DNA of 64,000 nt from SG-bin9 sp049323835. Its GTDB lineage: Bacteria; Pseudomonadota; Alphaproteobacteria; Rhizobiales; Xanthobacteraceae. A program made the translations under genes and the position numbers. Location: NCBI GenBank assembly GCA_049323835.1, contig JBMOOJ010000105.1, positions 1 through 64,000 of the forward strand, in the 5' to 3' direction. This document shows positions 60,393 to 64,000 of the stretch, piece after piece (the first letter of the stretch is position 1; every line of letters starts with the position of its first letter). Below the pieces are notes generated by a model. That model worked only from the letters and a program-made list of their open reading frames with translations. It ran no database searches and was not told the origin of the DNA.

Positions 60393-60653
60393 ATGGCACG
60401 CCGATACGGGAAAAGTGTCGCAAAGAACGTCGAACGGGTGATGAAGAAGCGCAAGAAGGGCACGCTGAAAAGCGGTCGCAGCAGGAAAGTGAGAAGCCGC
60501 AAGCAGGCTATTGCTATCGCGCTCTCGGAGTCGCGGCGCGCCGGCGAGAAGGCGCCCAAGAAAAGCAAGAGAAAGAAGGCAGGCCGCAAGACTTCACGCA
60601 ACAAGACTTCACGCAAACGGACTTCGCACAAACGGATGGCGAGACCGACTTAA
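60393..60653 (+). CDS. DUF6496-like lysine/arginine-rich small protein
   Basis: The 86-residue very basic protein has GAGGAGGAC giving an excellent ribosome site. The N-terminal half MARRYGKSVAKNVERVMKK and KGTLKSGRSRKVRSRKQAIAIALSESRR matches the DUF6496 pattern (Y-G-K...KKRKxGTLKSG, KSRKQAIAIxLSEARK). The C-terminal tail is a run of Lys/Arg/Ser repeats (KTSRNKTSRKRTSHKR) like histone H1 tails, so DNA or RNA binding is likely. It may be cotranscribed with the PRC-barrel gene. Confidence 0.75.
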   Translation: MARRYGKSVAKNVERVMKKRKKGTLKSGRSRKVRSRKQAIAIALSESRRAGEKAPKKSKRKKAGRKTSRNKTSRKRTSHKRMARPT

Positions 60654-60741
60654 GTTTCGGATTCCGGCTGCGCGCCGATGCGCATGAACCTTCGGACGGG
60701 GTGCTGCGACCCATCCGGCAGCGATAATTCAGGTCATCGAC

Positions 60742-62052
60742 ATGCCGCCCGATCAGCCGAAATCCACGCCGGCCGCTGCCAGCACGCGCCTTCCGCAATC
60801 GCCGCGGGCGCGTTGGGCCGCCCTGCTCGCGGCTATTGCGGCAATGACGGCAACGATGGTCGTGCTCTTTGGCGGCAACGGCGCGCAGATCGCGGATCAT
60901 CGGTCAGACGCAGCCCGCGTTCCCGATCGTACGTGCCTTGAATGGGATGCCGATCCGCCGAGCATCCAGATCTTCGACGAGAGCATCAGGCGGGCGCACG
61001 TGAATGCATGGCGCGACGCCTGCCGCCATGCCGTTACGACTGATTCCAGCGCGCGGATGAAGCGCGCTTACGGGCGCGTGCTGATGGCAACCGGCAAACG
61101 TGACGAAGCCCTGCCGCAGTTCCGCGCCGCAGCCGCCGAGAACGATATGGAAGCGTGGCTGGAAATCCATCAGCTCTATCGTTCGTGGGAACGCGACCGT
61201 CCGATCGAAAAGCAACTCGTAAGGCGCGCGGAGGCGGAGCAAGCCTTGCGCGAGGCGGCCGGACTCGGGAGTCCGCGCGCGATCCTCACGCTTGCGGTGT
61301 CGCTCGAACGCGGCGACATGGTGAAGCGCGACATTTCCGAAGCGATCCTGTGGGCGCAACGCATCGCGAGTCATCCGCCCAAGGACTGGTCCGCGCAGGA
61401 TGCCCAGGTCATGCTCGGCCGCGTGCTGGTGAAATCCGCGAATGCAAGCGACCGTGCTCGCGGAATGACCATTCTCTCCGCACTCCCGCGCGGCGACGCC
61501 AAGGCCGAACTCGCCCTGGCGATCCGCGCCGAACAACCCGAGCGCGCACGAGCGCTGCTGGAAGATGCGCTTCGCTCCTATCCGGGACATGCGGTTGGCC
61601 CGCTCGCAGACATGCTGATCAAGGGCGAAGGCGGACCGGCAGACCCAAAACGCGCCGTGTCGCTGCTGCAAGGCAAGGCGCACGACGTCGGTCTCGTGAA
61701 AGCAGAGCTCGGTAAACTTTATCTCGAAGGCAAGCTGGTGCCGCAGAACGTCGACGAAGCTGCGCGCCTCATCGCGCAGGGCGCGCAATGGGATTACGAT
61801 CTACGGTTGCTGCTGGCCAGCATTCTGGCGGACAATCCAGTTAGCATCGGTTATCCTAAAGGTTTGCTGGCATCTCTCGCGGAAGCCGTTGAGGTGGGTG
61901 AGCCAGGTGCGATGTCTGCGCTGATCGGCCTCAAGCTGTCGGCCCATCCGCAGTTCAGCGACAAGGCAGGGGGCTGCGCCCTGATCCAGCAAGCGCGCGC
62001 TGCGGGCATACCGGCTTCGGAACACGATACCTCGGCTTGCCCGCGAATCTAG
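60742..62052 (+). CDS. Membrane-anchored Sel1/TPR-like repeat protein
   Basis: The 436-residue protein has a short cytosolic N-terminus, one helix at about 25-45 and then a periplasmic helical-repeat domain. Sel1-type units are recognisable, for example LGSPRAILTLAVSLERGDMVKRDISEAILWAQRIA (partial LTLAVSLERGDMVKRD) and AELGKLYLEGKLVPQNVDEAARLI. Such solenoids bind partner proteins, as in exopolysaccharide, alginate or stress signalling. No enzyme motif is seen. A bidirectional terminator separates it from the convergent small gene. Confidence 0.75.
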   Translation: MPPDQPKSTPAAASTRLPQSPRARWAALLAAIAAMTATMVVLFGGNGAQIADHRSDAARVPDRTCLEWDADPPSIQIFDESIRRAHVNAWRDACRHAVTTDSSARMKRAYGRVLMATGKRDEALPQFRAAAAENDMEAWLEIHQLYRSWERDRPIEKQLVRRAEAEQALREAAGLGSPRAILTLAVSLERGDMVKRDISEAILWAQRIASHPPKDWSAQDAQVMLGRVLVKSANASDRARGMTILSALPRGDAKAELALAIRAEQPERARALLEDALRSYPGHAVGPLADMLIKGEGGPADPKRAVSLLQGKAHDVGLVKAELGKLYLEGKLVPQNVDEAARLIAQGAQWDYDLRLLLASILADNPVSIGYPKGLLASLAEAVEVGEPGAMSALIGLKLSAHPQFSDKAGGCALIQQARAAGIPASEHDTSACPRI

Positions 62053-62076
62053 ATTGAACAGAGAGATCAGGACAGA

Positions 62077-62110
62077 CGAAAGGGGCTGGAGATTGCTCCA
62101 GTCCCTTTCG
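62077..62110. terminator. Bidirectional hairpin terminator
   Basis: Fifteen-base arms CGAAAGGGGCTGGAG / CTCCAGTCCCTTTCG (one G-T pair) surround ATTG. It lies between convergent genes ending at 62052 and 62131. Confidence 0.8.
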
Positions 62111-62130
62111 TGACGTCTGCGGCCTTCACA

Positions 62131-62403
62131 TTATCGGGTCGGCGACGGCGCGCTCGGGGTTGCGGGTGCGGGTTCCGCCTGCTTCTGAACCGGCCTTGAC
62201 TGACCCGCTGTGGAACCAACCGTCGACGGCTCGGGATTGCTCGCCGTCGGCGTTGATATGGTGTTGGTCGTGCTGCTGAAGGCCACCATTAGTGCGACAA
62301 TTGCGGCAACAGCGACCAGTGCACCAATCACACCCAATCCCATTCCTGTTTCACGCACTTCGCCGGGCATGACGCGATTGGTTTCGTTGAGATCATCTCG
62401 CAT
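62131..62403 (-). CDS. Small single-helix membrane protein of unknown function
   Basis: The 90-residue protein starts MRDDLNETNRVMPGEVRETG with an ideal AAGGAGGT ribosome site. One membrane helix (MGLGVIGALVAVAAIVALMVAF, about 21-42) is followed by a Ser/Thr/Pro/Ala-rich tail that ends at the Lys/Pro-rich C-terminus and is probably periplasmic. No family is recognised. A candidate EcfG promoter (62465-62441) fits just upstream. Confidence 0.65.
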   Translation of the reverse strand: MRDDLNETNRVMPGEVRETGMGLGVIGALVAVAAIVALMVAFSSTTNTISTPTASNPEPSTVGSTAGQSRPVQKQAEPAPATPSAPSPTR

Positions 62404-62440
62404 CGGAAACCTCCTTCGACTTTCGATCGAACGAGGCATT

Positions 62441-62465
62441 AACAAAAGTTCATTGTCATCGTTCC
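62441..62465 (-). promoter_or_regulatory. Candidate EcfG promoter for the gene at 62403
   Basis: Minus-strand GGAAC (62465-62461), 16 bases, then TGTT (62444-62441). The start of transcription would fall about 30 bases before the ATG. Confidence 0.5.
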
Positions 62466-62500
62466 GGCACAGGCAATCCACCTGCGCATCGCTGATGCGC

Positions 62501-62525
62501 GGAACGCCGCGCCTCGCTCCGCGTT
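62501..62525 (+). promoter_or_regulatory. EcfG-type promoter for the csbD gene
   Basis: GGAAC (62501-62505), 16 bases, then CGTT (62522-62525): an exact consensus match 35 bases before the CsbD ATG. CsbD-family genes are classic EcfG targets. Confidence 0.75.
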
Positions 62526-62559
62526 GAAAGCTCATGGAAATCATGGAGGATGTGACGTC

Positions 62560-62760
62560 ATGGACTGGAACCGGATCGAAGGGAACTGGAAAGAATTCAA
62601 GGGCAAGGCCAAGGAACAGTGGGGCAAGCTGACCGATGACGATATTACGGCGATCGCCGGCCGCCGTGATCAACTCGAGGGGCGCATCCAGCAGCGCTAC
62701 GGCTATGCCAAGGACCAGGTTCGCAAGGATGTCGATGCCTGGTTCAACAGTTTGAACTAA
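62560..62760 (+). CDS. CsbD-family stress protein
   Basis: The 66-residue protein starts MDWNRIEGNWKEFKGKAKEQ with GGAGG eight bases before the ATG; twelve residues upstream in frame are not family-like. The CsbD pattern W-N-x-I-EGNWKEFKGKAKEQWGKLTDDD is complete, with GRRDQLEGRIQQRYGYAKDQV following. CsbD proteins are abundant in general stress and stationary phase; biochemical function is unknown. An exact EcfG promoter lies upstream and an intrinsic terminator downstream. Confidence 0.93.
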   Translation: MDWNRIEGNWKEFKGKAKEQWGKLTDDDITAIAGRRDQLEGRIQQRYGYAKDQVRKDVDAWFNSLN

Positions 62761-62772
62761 ACCATCGCTTAC

Positions 62773-62805
62773 GCAGGCCGGAACTCGTTTCCGGCCTGCT
62801 TTCTT
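62773..62805 (+). terminator. Intrinsic terminator after csbD
   Basis: Perfect 11-base arms GCAGGCCGGAA / TTCCGGCCTGC around CTCGT, then TTTCTT. Confidence 0.88.
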
Positions 62806-62913
62806 GCATGCCCGGGCTTTCTTGCATGCATTGAACCTTCCGACATTCGGGCGCGACAAAGAAACCGAATTTCCATTCCACCGTAACTATCGCGTCAGGA
62901 TCAGAGACAGGCC

Positions 62914-63405
62914 ATGCCACTGTTGCGTTACTTTGTTGTTGTCGGCGGCCTGTTGCTTGGTTGCTTTTGGGCGCTCGACGCGATGAATGGCTCGGCCGCG
63001 CCGCGCGCTCAGCAAGGCATGGCGCAGCAGGGAATGGCCCAGCGGGGTATGGCTTCGCTTGAAGCATGGCGCGCCGCCGAGGCGCGGAAAGAATCGGCCC
63101 GGCAGGGCCGTGAAACAGCCGAAGCGGTTGTGATGCCGGACATCGCCACGTTGCCACCGACGGCAGAACGGCTCGCTTATGAACGCCAGCTCGCATCCAA
63201 TGCGATCCCGGCGCCTGTTGCGGTCGCCGAATCGCCGGACACCGTTTCAGATGCACGTGCCGAGATGGCTCAGATCGCGCCTCAATCGAACAAGCCCGTC
63301 GCCAAACCGAAGCCGAAGCGAAAGCCGGTGGTGGTCGCGAGTCAGAAGCCGCAACGCAATCCCGAGTTCGCGAACTCGTTCTTCGGCGGCATTTTCAGCA
63401 ATTGA
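62914..63405 (+). CDS. Small membrane-anchored basic/Pro-rich protein of unknown function
   Basis: The 163-residue protein has an N-terminal helix (LLRYFVVVGGLLLGCFWALD) and then low-complexity sequence. Three degenerate 15-base units at 63011-63055 encode QQGMA-type repeats, followed by an Ala/Glu-rich helix, a basic stretch KPVAKPKPKRKPVVV and the end NSFFGGIFSN. No domain is recognised. The coding frame is intact and the helix plausible, so I accept it as a real envelope protein. Confidence 0.55.
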   Translation: MPLLRYFVVVGGLLLGCFWALDAMNGSAAPRAQQGMAQQGMAQRGMASLEAWRAAEARKESARQGRETAEAVVMPDIATLPPTAERLAYERQLASNAIPAPVAVAESPDTVSDARAEMAQIAPQSNKPVAKPKPKRKPVVVASQKPQRNPEFANSFFGGIFSN

Positions 63406-63547
63406 TCCAATAATCGCGTATTTGACCGCGCGCCTTGTTCCGCGAAGGTATTTTCGCCACGCTTTCTCACATCATTGCCATATCTACCCCCAACTGACGC
63501 CCTTGGTCTGAAGGTAAGGCGGCGCTCGTCCGAAGAGATGAGGCACC

Positions 63548-64000
63548 GTGCAATCAGCTATTATTCCATTGATCGGGGCCATCCTGCTTGGCCCCGTTTT
63601 CATCGAGCCATCCGAATCCGAACGGCACGTTGCCGGCGCGATCAATGCCATGGTGAAAATGCTCGGCGATCAAGCAGCCGCGTTACCGCATATGCCGCTG
63701 CACGTTCTTGACTTCGCCGCGCGCCCCGACCCGTCATCACCGCCAGCGGCGCTCGTCGAGCCGCCCGCCGATGTCGCGATCGATGTGGTATGCCGCGCGC
63801 TTTCCGAAGCAGCGGACGCAAACGGGTTGCCGGTCGGATTCTTCGCGCGGCTGATCTGGACCGAAAGCCGTTTCCGTCAACGCGCCGTCAGTCACGCGGG
63901 CGCTCAGGGTGTCGCGCAGTTCATGCCGGCGACCGCCGCCGAATTCGGCCTTGCCGACCCGTTCGATCCGCTGCAGGCGCTTCCTGCATCCGCCCGTTTC
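63548..64000 (+). CDS. Lytic transglycosylase (SLT domain), 5' part only
   Basis: The 151 visible codons start at GTG, with GAGATGAGG upstream, and run off the window. A hydrophobic N-terminus (IIPLIGAILLGPVF) suggests export. The SLT core is reached at GFFARLIWTESRFRQRAVSHAG, where Glu of WTESRF is the catalytic acid, followed by AQGVAQFMPATAAEFGL, the second SLT motif. It cleaves peptidoglycan glycan strands. The rest of the domain and any C-terminal modules are outside the window. Confidence 0.85.
   Translation, partial: MQSAIIPLIGAILLGPVFIEPSESERHVAGAINAMVKMLGDQAAALPHMPLHVLDFAARPDPSSPPAALVEPPADVAIDVVCRALSEAADANGLPVGFFARLIWTESRFRQRAVSHAGAQGVAQFMPATAAEFGLADPFDPLQALPASARF

Noticed and set aside
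1..64000. CRISPR array, prophage, complete insertion sequence, tRNA or rRNA
   Set aside because: No regularly spaced direct repeats, integrase, transposase, phage structural genes, cloverleaf or rRNA sequence could be recognised on either strand.

Overview
The window is GC-rich and densely coded. It reads as the chromosome of an alphaproteobacterium of the Hyphomicrobiales, most likely the Bradyrhizobium / Rhodopseudomonas / Afipia group (Nitrobacteraceae). Pointers are the many solute-binding proteins, a small DUF3551-type secreted protein, candidate EcfG general-stress promoters (GGAAC-N16-NGTT), a LuxI/LuxR pair, and intergenic palindromic repeats of the kind common in that group. I see no rRNA, tRNA, CRISPR array, prophage or complete insertion sequence.

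Layout. (1) 1-5.1 kb: the end of a shikimate-kinase-like (possibly BoxR-type) gene, then a five-gene branched-chain-amino-acid-type ABC importer on the minus strand. (2) 5.3-11.2 kb: a large c-di-GMP protein with a CxxCH haem domain, GGDEF, EAL and a C-terminal globin; a feruloyl-CoA-synthase-like ligase; an orphan UgpB-like binding protein. (3) 11.4-16.9 kb: a tight signalling operon made of a TRAP-type binding lipoprotein, a membrane histidine kinase, a REC-DUF3369-kinase hybrid and an OmpR-type regulator, with no TRAP permease. (4) 17.1-23.9 kb: an ECF sigma factor without a visible anti-sigma, CcdA plus a thioredoxin-fold protein, cytochrome bd oxidase with a 43-residue DUF2474 subunit, an L,D-transpeptidase and an AapJ-like binding protein. 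(5) 24-29.4 kb: two acyl-CoA dehydrogenases, CMD and VOC proteins and an MFS transporter, separated by repeats. (6) 29.8-35.3 kb: a fused trehalose synthase/maltokinase and several small or unknown proteins. (7) 35.4-43.1 kb: ornithine cyclodeaminase family protein with RidA, a PAS histidine kinase, and an Att-like ABC export locus with a CrtC/AttH-like protein. (8) 43.2-54.6 kb: a saccharopine-dehydrogenase-like reductase, a uronate module (Udh, GntR regulator, TRAP DctPQM), MFS, amidase, Bug-type binding protein and nicotinate phosphoribosyltransferase. (9) 54.7-59.2 kb: LuxI and LuxR homologues and a membrane class III nucleotide cyclase. (10) 59.4-64 kb: a stress island (PRC-barrel, DUF6496, Sel1 repeats, CsbD) and the start of a lytic transglycosylase.

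Two themes stand out. One is uptake and catabolism of acids and aromatics. The other is signalling: c-di-GMP, a multi-step phosphorelay, AHL quorum sensing, cyclic nucleotide and general stress. The least explained structures are two intergenic elements (26718-26883 and 56060-56221). Each is a pair of long hairpins mostly bounded by CTAG. All four hairpins share a 10 + 15 bp stem geometry while their stem sequences differ, and the second element supplies the stop codon of the LuxR gene.
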